A stretch of 64,000 bases of DNA from Metabacillus niabensis (GCF_020524345.1 NZ_JAIVLH010000006.1:62001-126000), one strand, 5' to 3'. Positions 29,509 through 40,400 are shown, numbered from the stretch's first letter. The notes: generated by a model from the sequence alone, not told the origin. Numbers and translations: made by a program.

Positions 29509-30051
29509 TTAATATTCCTCAGTATATTCACTTAAAATCTCATTGATAGTAAACTTTAGAGAATAATACACATATAAAGCTGTCATTAGTGCTGGATAGC
29601 CGTATCTTTGACCATCATCACCAGGAATTAAAGCTTGACGTAATTTCGTATCAATATGAAAATCTGTTACAGCCTCTAAGCCTGCCGCTTCTCCTTTAAC
29701 AATGGCAGATACCCCGACAGTTGGAATTCCCATATCTGCTAACTGTTTTGCAAGTGAAATGGTATCAGAATCTGTTGAATGGTATGAAAAGAGGAGGACT
29801 CGATCTGCCTGAGACAGTTCTTTCAATTTACCATTTCCATCAATAAGTGCCTCAGTTCGAAGCAGGGGCTCACTACTGTTCTGTGCTTCTGTCACTATTG
29901 CTTGTAACTCCTTGTGTCCATAAATATATAAAGTTCCTTCACCCATTAGCGCCTGTGCCAATAGCCTGGCACTATCCTCTATAGAAAATTCCTCTTGATC
30001 TAAGATTCGGTTGAAATGTCCTGTTAATTGTGTTGTAAATATTTTCATCAT
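29509..30051 (-). CDS. ywjG: YwjG family protein (DUF2529)
   Basis: A conserved Bacillus protein of about 180 residues with no proven role. It begins MMKIFTTQLTGHFNRILDQEE and has ADRVLLFSYHSTDSDTISLAKQL, a pattern like a sugar-isomerase (SIS) fold. The ATG at 30051 lies ten bases from GGAG; an earlier in-frame TTG at 30060 is too close to that RBS. In B. subtilis ywjG sits between pyrG and spo0F. Here it still borders spo0F, but the island separates it from pyrG and it points away from spo0F. Confidence 0.85.
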   Translation of the reverse strand: MMKIFTTQLTGHFNRILDQEEFSIEDSARLLAQALMGEGTLYIYGHKELQAIVTEAQNSSEPLLRTEALIDGNGKLKELSQADRVLLFSYHSTDSDTISLAKQLADMGIPTVGVSAIVKGEAAGLEAVTDFHIDTKLRQALIPGDDGQRYGYPALMTALYVYYSLKFTINEILSEYTEEY

Positions 30052-30178
30052 AAGAGACAATCTCCTTTCTCCTGTATCGTATATTATATCGATAAAAGAA
30101 TAGAGAAGAAAGTCAGGCGTTATCGAAATATAGCTTTTTATGGTAACTTAAATATGAGTAAAACAAAACGTTCAGAAA

Positions 30179-30186
30179 TTGTCGAT
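30179..30186 (+). promoter_or_regulatory. Candidate Spo0A box before spo0F
   Basis: TTGTCGAT matches seven of eight bases of the 0A box TTGTCGAA. It lies about 170 bp before the spo0F start, in the ywjG-spo0F gap. Spo0A feedback on spo0F is known in B. subtilis, but one short site is weak evidence. Confidence 0.3.
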
Positions 30187-30356
30187 AAAAGAATAGGAAA
30201 TCATGAAGGGAAATAAATGTTTGAGACGAATTAATTATGTAGATTAGCGCAGGTGGGTGAGTAATTGACCCTTCGTTATAATTGATGAAGTGATACATGG
30301 GCGGAAGGTTTTCCTTTTTTCTAATGACTATAAAAATTATAAGAGGTGTATGCAGG

Positions 30357-30731
30357 ATGCTAAAAGAAAAAATATTAATCGTTGATGATCAGTATGGAAT
30401 TCGTATTTTATTAAATGAGGTATTTCATAAAGAAGGGTATCAAACATTTCAAGCTGCTAATGGGTTTCAAGCGCTGGAGATCGTAGAAAATCACTCTCCG
30501 GATTTAGTGTTGCTTGATATGAAAATACCTGGAATGGACGGTATTGAAATTCTAAAACGAATGAAGGTTGTAGATCAGGATATCCGTGTGATTATTATGA
30601 CAGCTTATGGTGAGCTTGATATGATTCAGGAGGCAAAGGATCTGGGAGCTCTTACGCATTTTGCCAAGCCGTTTGATATCGATGAGATCCGAGATGCAGT
30701 GAAGAAATATTTACCACTTAAAGCAAACTAA
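30357..30731 (+). CDS. spo0F: Sporulation phosphorelay response regulator Spo0F
   Basis: The single-domain receiver that takes phosphate from sporulation kinases and passes it to Spo0B. Its 124 residues are nearly identical to the B. subtilis protein as I recall it: [19 protein letters not shown], phospho-acceptor Asp54 in [24 protein letters not shown], and Lys104 in HFAKPFDID. The start is ATG 30357, after AGAGGTG; a longer frame from 30297 adds a non-conserved leader. The gene confirms a spore-forming Bacillaceae. The PAS kinase at 56701-58926 is one possible phosphate donor. Confidence 0.97.
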   Translation: MLKEKILIVDDQYGIRILLNEVFHKEGYQTFQAANGFQALEIVENHSPDLVLLDMKIPGMDGIEILKRMKVVDQDIRVIIMTAYGELDMIQEAKDLGALTHFAKPFDIDEIRDAVKKYLPLKAN

Positions 30732-30985
30732 TAAGAGAAAACACTCGGGAAACCCTAATAGGTAAAGAGTTTATTGTAAGTGAAAGGGGTATGATTTTGT
30801 CAAACCCTGTAACATTATATTACCCAAATATATGTCGAATTGTTGCCGTTTTGTGAAGATATTGGTATGCTATAAGATGTGAAAAGTGATCATGCGAAGT
30901 TTACATATAAGGGAATTATTTGGTCATGCTAGGTATGATATACTTTTCTGTATAGAAAATAAGGTCTATTAGGAGGATTTTCGAA

Positions 30986-31843
30986 ATGCCTTTAGTTTCA
31001 ATGACAGAAATGCTTAACAAAGCAAAAGATGAAGGATATGCGGTAGGTCAATTTAACATCAACAACCTTGAGTTCACTCAAGCAATTCTTCAAGCAGCTC
31101 AAGAAGAGAATTCACCAGTTATTCTTGGTGTATCAGAAGGTGCTGGACGTTACATCGGTGGATTCAAAACAGTTGTAAAAATGGTGGAAGGTCTTCTTGA
31201 AGACTACAACATCACTGTACCAGTAGCGATTCACCTTGATCATGGTTCAAGCTTTGACAAATGTAAAGAAGCAATTGATGCTGGATTTACATCTGTTATG
31301 ATTGATGCTTCACATGACCCATTTGAAGAGAATGTTGCGACAACTTCTAAAGTTGTAGAATATGCTCATTCAAAAGGTGTATCAGTTGAAGCTGAGCTTG
31401 GAACTGTTGGCGGACAAGAAGATGACGTTGTTGCAGAAGGCGTAATCTACGCTGATCCACAAGAATGTGCTGAACTTGTTAAACGCACTGGTATTGATTG
31501 CCTAGCACCAGCTCTTGGTTCTGTTCACGGACCTTACAAAGGTGAGCCTAACTTAGGATACAAAGAAATGGAAGAAATTGCTGGTCTTACAAACATGCCA
31601 TTAGTACTTCACGGTGGTACTGGTATCCCAACAACAGATATCCAAAAAGCTATTTCTTTCGGAACAGCTAAAATCAATGTTAACACTGAGAACCAAATTG
31701 CTTCTGCAAAAACAGTTCGTGAAGTGTTAGCTGCTAAACCAGATGAGTATGATCCACGTAAATATTTAGGACCAGCTCGTGACGCGATTAAAGAAACTGT
31801 TATCGGAAAAATGCGTGAATTTGGTTCTTCTAATAAAGCTTAA
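30986..31843 (+). CDS. fbaA: Fructose-bisphosphate aldolase, class II
   Basis: A zinc-dependent glycolytic enzyme that cleaves fructose-1,6-bisphosphate to two triose phosphates. The 285 residues hold the class II metal ligands in [20 protein letters not shown] and LHGGTGIP, and the phosphate site in [16 protein letters not shown] 30986 has a strong AGGAGGATTTT. Codon use looks biased, as expected for a highly expressed gene. In B. subtilis it lies between spo0F and a transaldolase gene; the latter is missing here. Confidence 0.96.
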   Translation: MPLVSMTEMLNKAKDEGYAVGQFNINNLEFTQAILQAAQEENSPVILGVSEGAGRYIGGFKTVVKMVEGLLEDYNITVPVAIHLDHGSSFDKCKEAIDAGFTSVMIDASHDPFEENVATTSKVVEYAHSKGVSVEAELGTVGGQEDDVVAEGVIYADPQECAELVKRTGIDCLAPALGSVHGPYKGEPNLGYKEMEEIAGLTNMPLVLHGGTGIPTTDIQKAISFGTAKINVNTENQIASAKTVREVLAAKPDEYDPRKYLGPARDAIKETVIGKMREFGSSNKA

Positions 31844-31860
31844 TCCTGAACGAAACAATG

Positions 31861-31897
31861 ATATAACCGCCTTTAATAGAAAGGCGGTTATATTCTG
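31861..31897 (+). terminator. Terminator after fbaA
   Basis: ATATAACCGCCTTT and AAAGGCGGTTATAT form a perfect 14-bp stem, with TTC after it. Confidence 0.85.
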
Positions 31898-31904
31898 AAA
31901 ATTA

Positions 31905-31918
31905 AGAAAGCGCTAACA
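31905..31918 (+). promoter_or_regulatory. Isolated cre-like site downstream of fbaA
   Basis: AGAAAGCGCTAACA differs from the cre pattern TGAAANCGNTAACA-like consensus only at the first base. No gene starts within 600 bp, so it may be a relic of a lost promoter. Confidence 0.35.
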
Positions 31919-32340
31919 TCTGTCATTGAATCCTTCTAATCCTTTACCTGGATGACTAATCTTGATAGAATAATAGTTGAACGGACTCGCCTTTGCTTGT
32001 CCGTTTTCAATTTTAGTCCTGCTGAATCTTCATATATAACATCCGCAAATAATGGCTTTTTGAATCTTCTAAAACTCATAGCATATAATTTAACTCTTTT
32101 TTTAAAAGATTATCTATCCTAAAACATTGTTGTCCAGCCTAATAGATGGTTTAATAATAGGAGGATGGTATGATTCATTTTACTGAAATTAACACATAAG
32201 TATAAATCTTATGTATTTACAGATGAATTAAAGGCAATAAAATAAATAAACAGCTTGATCCTAAATTCGGAACTAATGTTGACAAAATGTTTCATTCGGA
32301 AAACATGATGGACGTGACGTGTGAACGTATACATAATGAG
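31919..32340. other. Gene-free gap where a transaldolase gene would be expected
   Basis: No supported gene. A terminator-like hairpin AACGGAC/GTCCGTT (31980-32005) is followed by T-rich sequence. A small palindrome, ACATAAG/CTTATGT, lies at 32194-32214. A 47-codon frame on the minus strand (about 31940-32082) has no RBS and no recognised relative. Confidence 0.5.
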
Positions 32341-32450
32341 AAAAGCGGAAGCGCCTTGATCACCCTAGGCAAATAAGACGATTTAGAAAAGAAGGCGTTG
32401 TTCTTTGCCTTCATTTCTAAATTGGCTCGAGGGGCTAGGCGCTGGAGCTA
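32341..32450. repeat. Dispersed palindromic repeat, family 1, copy 3
   Basis: It starts AAAAGCGGAAGCGCCTTGAT and ends GGGGCTAGGCGCTGGAGCTA, with GGCAAATAAGACG and TTCTTTGCCTTC in the middle. It lies about 100 bp before murAB, probably in its leader. Confidence 0.75.
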
Positions 32451-32553
32451 GATACTCAAGCTAAGTACAAGGTTTCACATGTATTATCTGTGTGCAATAA
32501 CTTCGCCCTTGATGTTCTTTCCGGAAAGTCAACTTCCTAGAAGGGAGACTAAC

Positions 32554-33843
32554 ATGGAAAAATTAAAAGTTGCCGGCGGCGATTTACTTAACGGTACAGT
32601 TTCAATTAGTGGAGCAAAAAATAGTGCAGTGGCACTCATTCCAGCGACAATACTCGCTGAATCTCCTGTGACAATTGAGGGACTGCCAAACATATCTGAT
32701 GTCAATATTTTAGGGGACTTGTTAGAAGAAATTGGCGGAAAGGTAGAACTGAAAAACAATGAAATGATTGTTGATCCTTCATCCATGATTTCAATGCCTT
32801 TACCAAATGGTAAAGTGAAAAAGCTTAGAGCTTCCTATTATTTAATGGGAGCTATGCTTGGCCGATTCAAAAAGGCAGTTATTGGTCTTCCTGGCGGCTG
32901 TCATTTAGGCCCCCGTCCGATTGATCAACATATTAAAGGGTTTGAAGCACTTGGTGCACAAATTACAAATGAGCAAGGAGCTATCTACCTACGGGCAGAT
33001 GAGCTTAAAGGCGCGCGTATATATTTAGATGTAGTAAGTGTGGGAGCGACAATTAATATCATGCTTGCTGCTGTTTTGGCAAAGGGAAGAACGATCATTG
33101 AGAACGCGGCAAAGGAACCTGAGATTATCGATGTAGCTACTCTGCTTTCAAGCATGGGAGCAAAAATAAAAGGTGCGGGTACGGATGTGATTCGCATTGA
33201 TGGTGTCGAGAAGCTGCACGGTTGTCGTCATTCAATTATCCCGGATCGAATTGAAGCGGGAACATATATGATTATCGGTGCTGCGATGGGAAGAGAAGTG
33301 ATGATCGATAATGTCATTCCATTGCACCTCGAATCATTGATCGCCAAACTTAGAGAAATGGGTATGCATATCGAAACAAGCAATGACCAGATCCTCATTG
33401 TTGGCGGTCAAAAGGAATTAAAAGCTGTTGATATCAAAACACTTGTCTATCCGGGCTTTCCAACGGACCTTCAGCAACCATTCACATCGTTTTTAACAAA
33501 AGCAACAGGAACAAGTGTTGTGACAGATACGATTTATTCTGCCCGCTTTAAACATATCGATGAGTTAAGAAGAATGGGAGCAACCATAAAAGTAGAAGGA
33601 CGCTCAGCTATCGTATCCGGCCCAACGAAGCTTCAAGGAGCAAAAGTGAAGGCAAGTGACTTACGTGCCGGTGCAGCGTTAGTATGTGCAGGCTTAATGG
33701 CAGATGGAATCACAGAGATCACTGGTTTAGAACATATTGATCGCGGATATAGTCAACTAGAAGAAAAACTAACAGGACTGGGCGCAACCATCTGGCGTGA
33801 AAAAATGACGGAAAAAGAGATTGAACAGCTGCAAAATTCATAA
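32554..33843 (+). CDS. murAB: UDP-N-acetylglucosamine 1-carboxyvinyltransferase (MurA2 type)
   Basis: The first committed enzyme of peptidoglycan synthesis, joining phosphoenolpyruvate to UDP-GlcNAc. It has 429 residues. Visible are [20 protein letters not shown] at the start, the catalytic Cys116 in [14 protein letters not shown] (the fosfomycin target), and [12 protein letters not shown]. Start ATG 32554 follows AGAAGGGAG; a longer frame from 32479 has no conserved sequence. Position next to rho identifies it as the second Bacillus paralogue, MurAB (MurZ). Confidence 0.93.
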   Translation: MEKLKVAGGDLLNGTVSISGAKNSAVALIPATILAESPVTIEGLPNISDVNILGDLLEEIGGKVELKNNEMIVDPSSMISMPLPNGKVKKLRASYYLMGAMLGRFKKAVIGLPGGCHLGPRPIDQHIKGFEALGAQITNEQGAIYLRADELKGARIYLDVVSVGATINIMLAAVLAKGRTIIENAAKEPEIIDVATLLSSMGAKIKGAGTDVIRIDGVEKLHGCRHSIIPDRIEAGTYMIIGAAMGREVMIDNVIPLHLESLIAKLREMGMHIETSNDQILIVGGQKELKAVDIKTLVYPGFPTDLQQPFTSFLTKATGTSVVTDTIYSARFKHIDELRRMGATIKVEGRSAIVSGPTKLQGAKVKASDLRAGAALVCAGLMADGITEITGLEHIDRGYSQLEEKLTGLGATIWREKMTEKEIEQLQNS

Positions 33844-33847
33844 ATTT

Positions 33848-33878
33848 AGAGAAATCAAGGATAATCCTTGATTTCTCT
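33848..33878 (+). terminator. Long hairpin after murAB
   Basis: AGAGAAATCAAGGAT and ATCCTTGATTTCTCT are exact complements, 15 bp with almost no loop. The T-run is poor, so it may be a weak terminator or an mRNA 3' protector. Confidence 0.6.
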
Positions 33879-34165
33879 TATGGTTTCTTCAATTTTTGCC
33901 TCTTACGATATGTATATTTTCCAAAAATCATTGATTAAATCTTTGAAATAGGGTTAAAATAAAGAGTGCTGCATTGAATGAATACTACAAAAACTACTTC
34001 AAGCTCACCTTCATTTCCTTCTCTATCCAAAACGTAACTAGTTTTTCTCTTCATTAGTGCAATAAATAGTATTTACTATTAGACAAGTTCTCAATTTGAA
34101 TTGAGTTTGAACATTGATAGGTGAAAGTTAAAAAATTATGAAAATTGAAAAAGAGTGGTGTTTTT
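33879..34165. other. AT-rich leader region before rho
   Basis: No gene seen. A CTCAATTTGAATTGAG palindrome lies near 34090-34105. B. subtilis rho is autoregulated in its leader; nothing diagnostic of that could be read here. Confidence 0.3.
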
Positions 34166-35437
34166 ATGAGTCAGGTTTCAATTTCTTCATTAGAACATAT
34201 GAAACTGAAAGAATTATATGAGCTTGCCCGCCAATACAAGGTTTCCTACTATAGCAAGCTAACGAAAAAGGAACTAATTTTTGCAATCTTAAAAGCAAAT
34301 GCAGAGCAAGAGGATTTATTATTTATGGAAGGTGTCTTAGAAATTATCCAATCTGAAGGATTTGGTTTCCTAAGACCAATTAATTATTCACCTAGCTCAG
34401 AGGATATCTATATTTCAGCTTCCCAAATTAGACGTTTCGATCTACGGAATGGTGATAAAGTTTCAGGTAAGGTTCGTCCTCCAAAAGAAAACGAACGTTA
34501 TTACGGTTTATTACATGTAGAAGCTGTAAATGGGGAAGATCCAGAAACAGCTAAGGAACGTGTTCACTTCCCAGCACTAACACCTCTATATCCAGATAGA
34601 CAAATTTTTCTAGAGACAAAACCAAACTATTTATCTACAAGAATTATGGACCTCATTGCCCCTGTCGGCTTTGGACAACGTGGTCTTATTGTGGCACCTC
34701 CTAAAGCAGGTAAAACTATGCTATTAAAGGAAATTGCCAACAGCATTACGACAAACAACCCAGAAGCAGAGCTCATCGTCCTATTGATTGATGAAAGACC
34801 TGAGGAAGTAACAGATATTGAACGTTCTGTTGCCGGGGATGTTGTCAGCTCAACATTCGACGAAGTTCCTGAGAACCACATTAAGGTTGCAGAGCTTGTC
34901 CTTGAAAGAGCCATGAGATTAGTTGAACATAAAAAAGATGTTATCATCTTAATGGATAGCATCACACGTTTAGCTCGTGCCTATAACCTTGTTATTCCGC
35001 CAAGTGGTCGTACACTATCAGGTGGTATTGATCCAGCTGCATTCCATCGTCCTAAGCGCTTCTTTGGTGCTGCGCGTAATATTGAAGAAGGTGGAAGCTT
35101 AACCATTCTTGCAACAGCATTAGTTGATACAGGTTCACGGATGGATGATGTCATTTACGAAGAGTTTAAAGGTACAGGAAACATGGAACTGCATCTTGAC
35201 CGCTCACTAGCAGAGAAACGAATTTTCCCTGCCATTGACATTCGCCGTTCTGGAACACGTAAAGAAGAGCTTCTTATTCCAAAAGATCATCTGGAAAAAC
35301 TGTGGGCAATTCGTAAGTCCATGACAGATTCACCGGATTTCGTTGAAAAGTTCCTTCGTAAGCTTCGTCAAACGAAATCAAACGAAGAATTCTTTAGCAA
35401 CTTAGATGCGGAAATGAAAGGTTTACGTAATCGGTAA
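34166..35437 (+). CDS. rho: Transcription termination factor Rho
   Basis: A hexameric RNA helicase that ends transcripts. Its 423 residues hold the N-terminal Rho motif ([18 protein letters not shown]), the RNA-binding cold-shock-like domain ([17 protein letters not shown]), Walker [11 protein letters not shown], Walker [17 protein letters not shown], and the Q/R loop [23 protein letters not shown] 34166 is preferred; an in-frame TTG at 34145 overlaps the only RBS-like sequence. The order murAB-rho-rpmE-tdk is as in B. subtilis. Confidence 0.96.
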   Translation: MSQVSISSLEHMKLKELYELARQYKVSYYSKLTKKELIFAILKANAEQEDLLFMEGVLEIIQSEGFGFLRPINYSPSSEDIYISASQIRRFDLRNGDKVSGKVRPPKENERYYGLLHVEAVNGEDPETAKERVHFPALTPLYPDRQIFLETKPNYLSTRIMDLIAPVGFGQRGLIVAPPKAGKTMLLKEIANSITTNNPEAELIVLLIDERPEEVTDIERSVAGDVVSSTFDEVPENHIKVAELVLERAMRLVEHKKDVIILMDSITRLARAYNLVIPPSGRTLSGGIDPAAFHRPKRFFGAARNIEEGGSLTILATALVDTGSRMDDVIYEEFKGTGNMELHLDRSLAEKRIFPAIDIRRSGTRKEELLIPKDHLEKLWAIRKSMTDSPDFVEKFLRKLRQTKSNEEFFSNLDAEMKGLRNR

Positions 35438-35456
35438 ATGTTGAATAAAGTTTTTC

Positions 35457-35486
35457 TGCCCCTCATCCATTCATGAGGGGCATTTA
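35457..35486 (+). terminator. Terminator after rho
   Basis: TGCCCCTCAT pairs with ATGAGGGGCA, followed by TTTAG. The T-run is short. Confidence 0.65.
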
Positions 35487-35518
35487 GATAGTGAAAATAA
35501 GAGTGTTGTTTTTCTGAA

Positions 35519-35636
35519 GGACAAAATGAAAGATAGCTAAGAGGGAAAAGTCTTTCATCAGGACAATGAAGGACAAAATCAGAGGTAGCAAAGCGAGGAA
35601 AGTCTTTCATTAGGACAATGAAGGACAAAATCAGCG
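35519..35636. repeat. Tandem repeat with 52-bp period
   Basis: Unit 1 spans 35519-35570 and unit 2 spans 35571-35622, both starting GGACAAAAT and ending CAATGAA with AAGTCTTTCAT inside. A partial third unit begins at 35623. Each unit holds internal AGGACAATGAAGGACAAAAT junctions. Non-coding. Confidence 0.85.
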
Positions 35637-35735
35637 TTTAAGAAAAGACCAAAGTTCTTCAATTAAAGTTCCATACAATCTTGTCTGATTATTCCTCTAT
35701 GTACACTTAGCTTATTAGTAATATTTAACTTCAGC

Positions 35736-35764
35736 TTGATTTTAGACCTGGCACTTGTTATAAT
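35736..35764 (+). promoter_or_regulatory. rpmE promoter
   Basis: TTGATT, 17 bp, TATAAT: a near-consensus sigma-A promoter. The transcript would have about 100 bases of leader with inverted repeats (CGTC/GACG and flanking CTAG), a possible site of ribosomal-protein autoregulation. Confidence 0.75.
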
Positions 35765-35871
35765 TTCATCATGTGCTTTTCTAGGATATTAGTTCGTCAA
35801 TTGGACGAGTTGACCTACCTAGATATATAACTCTGTCTCGAAATGATTCAGGGCGGAAGGAGATGAAAAGA

Positions 35872-36078
35872 ATGAAAACAGGAATTCATCCAAACTTTAA
35901 TAAGGTTATGGTGAAATGCGCTTGTGGTAACGAATTCGAAACTGGTTCTGTTTTAAACGAAATCAAAGTTGAGGTTTGTTCTGAGTGCCATCCATTCTAC
36001 ACTGGACGTCAAAAATTTGCAGATGCAGGTGGACGTGTAGATAAATTCAACAAAAAATACGGCCTTAAACAACAATAA
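35872..36078 (+). CDS. rpmE: 50S ribosomal protein L31, zinc type
   Basis: A small ribosomal protein of 68 residues. The zinc-binding cysteines are visible in [13 protein letters not shown] and [10 protein letters not shown], marking the zinc form that Zur-controlled YtiA replaces under zinc starvation in B. subtilis. The start is ATG 35872, nine bases after AAGGAG. The in-frame ATG at 35863 touches the RBS and is unlikely. It ends [10 protein letters not shown], as in the family. Confidence 0.96.
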   Translation: MKTGIHPNFNKVMVKCACGNEFETGSVLNEIKVEVCSECHPFYTGRQKFADAGGRVDKFNKKYGLKQQ

Positions 36079-36088
36079 GGATTTTCTC

Positions 36089-36122
36089 AACAGGCAAGAC
36101 AACTGGCTCTTGCCTGTTTTTT
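36089..36122 (+). terminator. Terminator after rpmE
   Basis: AACAGGCAAGA pairs with TCTTGCCTGTT, followed by TTTT. Strong. Confidence 0.9.
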
Positions 36123-36290
36123 CACGCCTACTTTTGCATTTTTTGGGTGGGAATTTGGTTATCCTACATATATTGTTAGGATTTTTAAGCGGAATAATCA
36201 TGTCTGTCTTTAGGCATGTCATATAGATAAATATTGATACTAGGAATTTGGTCAATTGATTCAAAGGATAAAAATTTGTACTTAGTGCTG

Positions 36291-36470
36291 GTGTCTAGCT
36301 CCAGCACCTAGACCCGAAGCACAGGACGTGCAAGTGCAGTTATAGCGACAGGACGTCGCGTTTGTAACTGCCTCAGGTCCATAAGTGAATTTGGAATTGA
36401 AGACAAAGAACGCCTTCTATTCCAAATCGTTTTATGCCTGTCGGGTCTGATCAAGGCGCTTGCGCTTTTC
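36291..36470. repeat. Dispersed palindromic repeat, family 1, copy 4 (long form)
   Basis: It runs from GTGTCTAGCTCCAGCACCTAG to GATCAAGGCGCTTGCGC. An insert with two AGGACGT blocks (ACAGGACGTGCAAGTGCAG and ACAGGACGTCGCG) makes it longer than the others. It ends directly before the tdk RBS. Confidence 0.7.
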
Positions 36471-36492
36471 AATGGAAGGGAGAGGCCGTTTC

Positions 36493-37113
36493 ATGTATGT
36501 TATGAAGCAAAGTGGTTGGCTTGAAATCATCTGCGGAAGCATGTTTTCAGGTAAATCTGAAGAGCTCATTCGAAGAGTAAGACGAGCAACATTTGCCAAG
36601 CAGGAGGTAAAAGTTTTTAAGCCTGTTATCGATAATCGGTATAGTGAAGAAAGTGTCGTATCTCATAATGGAACGGCGATCATTTGTAAACCGATCTCTA
36701 AATCTGAGGAGATTTTTGACTTTATTACGGAAAAGACGGATGTCATTGCTGTTGATGAAGTACAGTTTTTTGATGATAATATTGCTGATGTGTTAACGTT
36801 ATTAGCGAATCAAGGATACCGTGTTATTGCAGCAGGTTTAGATCAGGATTTCCGAGGTGAGCCATTTAGTATTGTTCCAAAGCTTATGTCACTTGCAGAG
36901 CTTGTAACAAAGCTTCAGGCTGTATGCTCTGTGTGCGGATCACCGGCAAGCCGTACACAAAGATTAATTAATGGACAACCGGCATCATATGATGATCCTA
37001 TTATTTTAGTTGGTGCATCTGAATCGTACGAGCCTAGATGTAGACATCACCATGAAGTGCCAGGTGCACCTGTAAAAACCTTTAAAAAAGAGAATAGCGC
37101 AGCTAATTCGTGA
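36493..37113 (+). CDS. tdk: Thymidine kinase
   Basis: A salvage enzyme that phosphorylates thymidine with ATP. The 206 residues hold the P-loop [18 protein letters not shown], the DEVQFFDD Walker [17 protein letters not shown], and a zinc site made by CSVCG and CRHHH. Start ATG 36493 follows GAAGGGAGAGG; in-frame upstream codons lie in the RBS and the repeat. It is the B. subtilis neighbour of rpmE. Confidence 0.94.
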   Translation: MYVMKQSGWLEIICGSMFSGKSEELIRRVRRATFAKQEVKVFKPVIDNRYSEESVVSHNGTAIICKPISKSEEIFDFITEKTDVIAVDEVQFFDDNIADVLTLLANQGYRVIAAGLDQDFRGEPFSIVPKLMSLAELVTKLQAVCSVCGSPASRTQRLINGQPASYDDPIILVGASESYEPRCRHHHEVPGAPVKTFKKENSAANS

Positions 37114-37114
37114 C

Positions 37115-37152
37115 AAAACCTATGCCTTAAACGAGAAGGCATAGGTTTTTTG
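37115..37152 (+). terminator. Terminator after tdk
   Basis: AAAACCTATGCCTT and AAGGCATAGGTTTT form a perfect 14-bp stem, followed by TTGTTTTT. Confidence 0.92.
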
Positions 37153-37308
37153 TTTTTCAAAAAATGTCGCATCTTCTGTAAATTTGTAAGAGTGATGTAA
37201 AAATTATGTAAATAGATGAAGTAGAATAGAGAATCCTAGAAATTGAATCATACCTTGGTATATATACATCTCCTCTAAGTGTGTTTTCCTCTCTTTAATA
37301 AAATTGTA

Positions 37309-37322
37309 AATAAGCGTTTACA
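37309..37322 (-). promoter_or_regulatory. Candidate cre site before the giant phosphoesterase
   Basis: On the minus strand it reads TGTAAACGCTTATT, matching 12 of 14 cre positions. It lies about 115 bp before the start codon. Confidence 0.35.
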
Positions 37323-37357
37323 AAATTAACAGTACTTTATCGAAATGTTTAAAAACC

Positions 37358-37385
37358 TTTACATTACATTAAAATTAGTTTTACA
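37358..37385 (+). promoter_or_regulatory. Candidate PhoP boxes
   Basis: TTTACA (37358), TTAAAA (37369) and TTTACA (37380) stand at an exact 11-bp step, the layout of PhoP-binding repeats (TTAACA-like, 4-6 bp apart). They precede a protein with a phosphoesterase domain. The AT-rich context raises the chance of coincidence. Confidence 0.35.
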
Positions 37386-37435
37386 AATTTCGATTAGTAT
37401 TGACAATGACGACTACATATTAGAGGGAGGAAGCT

Positions 37436-40400
37436 ATGGGGAAACGAATCGGTAGGAAAAGGTTGAAGAAATTATTTTTATTTATTTGTATGGCAGTCAT
37501 TGTGCTATCTAATTTTGTTTCAGTCATTCCTGTAAAAGCCATTCAAACTGAAAAGCCTGTTGAGGATACAAATACAAATGTATCGGAACAAGCTGAAACA
37601 ACAGCAGAACAAGAAACTAATAAAGAAACCAATGAGTCCCAACAAGAAGAGACAACCGTAAGTAAAGAAGGAAACGAAGAAGATGAGAAGGCTGTCCAAG
37701 AAGCAGAACAACAGCCAAAAACAGAGGAATCTACTGAAGAACCGGCTTCTCGATATGAAGAAGAACTTCAAAAAGATCCTGCCACTACTAATCAACAAGA
37801 GACAACTTCACAAGTAGAAACATCTACAGAACAAAAAGAAGATCTGCAAACTGCAGAAACAGAGGAACAAGAAGCCGACAAGACTGAGCTTGTTGAAGAA
37901 GATTTTAACCTGAACGCCCCTTTACTCATCACAGAAATCTCACCAAATTCAAAGGGAACAGACAACTTTGAGTATTTCGAAGTATATAACAACACAAATC
38001 AAACATTACCATTAACAGACTATGCTTTTATTTATCATTATACCGATAGTGGAAAAGAAGTAGAGTTCAAAGTGCCTGCTACAACAATGGAACCGCAGGA
38101 AACACTTGTTTTTTGGTTTAATAACAACGGACTAACTCTTGAGGATTTCAACAATCATTACGGTTTAGAATTGACAAAAGATCAGGTTGTTGAATATAAA
38201 GACGTATTTCCCGGTTTTGCAAACGGTGGAAACCGCGCTGCTGTCATCAAGGATAAAGAAGGAAAGGGCATTGTAGCTGCGGCCTACTTACCAGATGAAA
38301 CAGATAATGAAGGAAAAGTTGTGCAGTACAAGTATGCACCTGGTCAACCTATTATGGACAAGCTTCAAGTGTTAGCAGAGCCTACACCTGGAACGATTGA
38401 GGCTGTTCAAGTACCTGCACAGCCGGTTGAAATAGAAGAGGTTCCTTTAGACTCTGAAGCTCCGGTCATTACTCATACAGCTGTAACAGAGTCGAAAGCG
38501 CTTAACACTGTAAAAGTGAATGCTTCGATAACAGATAATGAATCCGTAGCTTCTGCCACTCTTTATTATAAACTTAAAGATGAAGCGAATTTTCAATCGA
38601 TCAAAATGAATACTGATAGTGAAGATGGCACAAGTTTTTCAGCAGAAATTCCAGCAGCAAGTGTACAGTCTGACTTAATATATTATATTGAAGCAACAGA
38701 TGGAATCAATTCTTCTAAAACAGAAGAATATCAAGTCAAGATAGAGGTACCTGAAGAAACATATAGTGATCGTCCATTACTGATTACCGAACTTTCACCG
38801 AACTCAGCAGGTGGCGGAACAGATTACTACGAGTATTTTGAACTCTATAATAATAGTAACCAATCACTTTCTCTCACAAACTATTCTTTTGTTTATAAGT
38901 ACACAGATAGTGGAAAAGAAGTGACTTTCCAAGTGCCTGCTACAACGATTGAACCACAGCAAACACTTGTATTCTGGTTCAATAATGGAGATCGTGGTTT
39001 AGAAGAATTTAATCAAAACTTTGGATTAAATCTATCCAGCGAAAATGTTGTTGAATTTAAAGATGTATTCCCGGGCTTTGCAAATGGTGGAAATCGTGCC
39101 ATCGTTATCAAAGACAATACAAATACAGAGATCATATCTGCAAGCTATTTAGGAACAGAGAATGATAATACAGGTGCTGTCATTCAGTATCTATTCCCAA
39201 GTTCAGGCTCGGAAATGGCGAAGCTAGAAACACTTGCTGCTCCAACTCCAGGAACGGTAGAACAAACTCAGGTTCCAACAAAACCGGTCGAGTTAGATGA
39301 AATTCCGGAGGATGCTGAAGCACCGGTGATTACACATACGCCAATTGCAGAAAGTGATGCATTTTCACCGATTACGATTCAAGCGGATGTAGTTGACAAT
39401 ATGGCTGTTCCTTTTGCTACTTTGTACTATAAAAAAGAAGGTGAACAAAACTTCACTTCTTTAGCAATGAATGCCAGCAGTGATTCGGCAAGCTATACAA
39501 CTGAAATCATTGGTACAAACGTGGACGCTAACATTATCTATTATATTGAAGCTTCTGATGGAATAAATACGGTTAAAACGGAAGAATACGAAATTAAAAT
39601 AAAGAAAGAAGATGTAGACTATACAAAAATTCCTGCCTTTCTTGTAACGGAAATTGTTCCTGACACTGCAAATGTAGGATCTGCAGATGGATATGAGTTT
39701 ATTGAAGTTTACAATAATACAGATCAAGATCTTAGCTTTAAAGATTACAAGGTTCAATATCGCTACGGTACAGATCCGGCAAGTGATGTGGTATGGCCAT
39801 CCATACCAGATGATGCTGTCATTCCTGCCCAAGAAACACTCGTTTTCTGGATTATTAATGGTCAAAATGGAGAGAAAACTGTTGCGGATTTTAACGCACA
39901 TTTTGGCACAAATCTTGTTGAAAACAAAAACATTGTAAAAATTCACAGTGATGGAATGGCAAATGGAAGTGCAAGAGGACTTGTCGTAGCGACAAATACA
40001 AAAGAGGAAATAACAGTTTCTTACTATAATGATGTAGCAAATGTTGATGATACGGTTCCGGATAAAGGCATTCTTTATAAGTATCCAGAAGACGGATCAA
40101 AACAGGCAATTAAAGTAAGTGCTGGAGTAGAAGATGCAACTCCTGGTTCAGTAGAAGGCTTCCAAGTACCAAAACAGCCGGTTCATATTGAAAAAGATAC
40201 AATTGCTCCAACGATTGAAAATAAAACAGCTGTGACAGAAGTAGAGCAAACGGAAGATATTGAAATTGCAGCTGCAGCTTCCGATAATGTAGAGGTAAAA
40301 TCAGTTCGTCTATTCTATCGTACAAACGATCAAGATGTGTTTAATGAAACGTTATTAGCGCTTGATTCAGAGTCTCATTTATACAAAAATATGATTTATG

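Noticed and set aside
30178-30220. Sigma-H promoter for spo0F
   Set aside because: AGGAAAT is present, but no matching GAAT -10 box at the right distance could be found, so it was not called.
31940-32082. 47-codon minus-strand frame downstream of fbaA
   Set aside because: No RBS, no recognised family, and it crosses a terminator-like hairpin.
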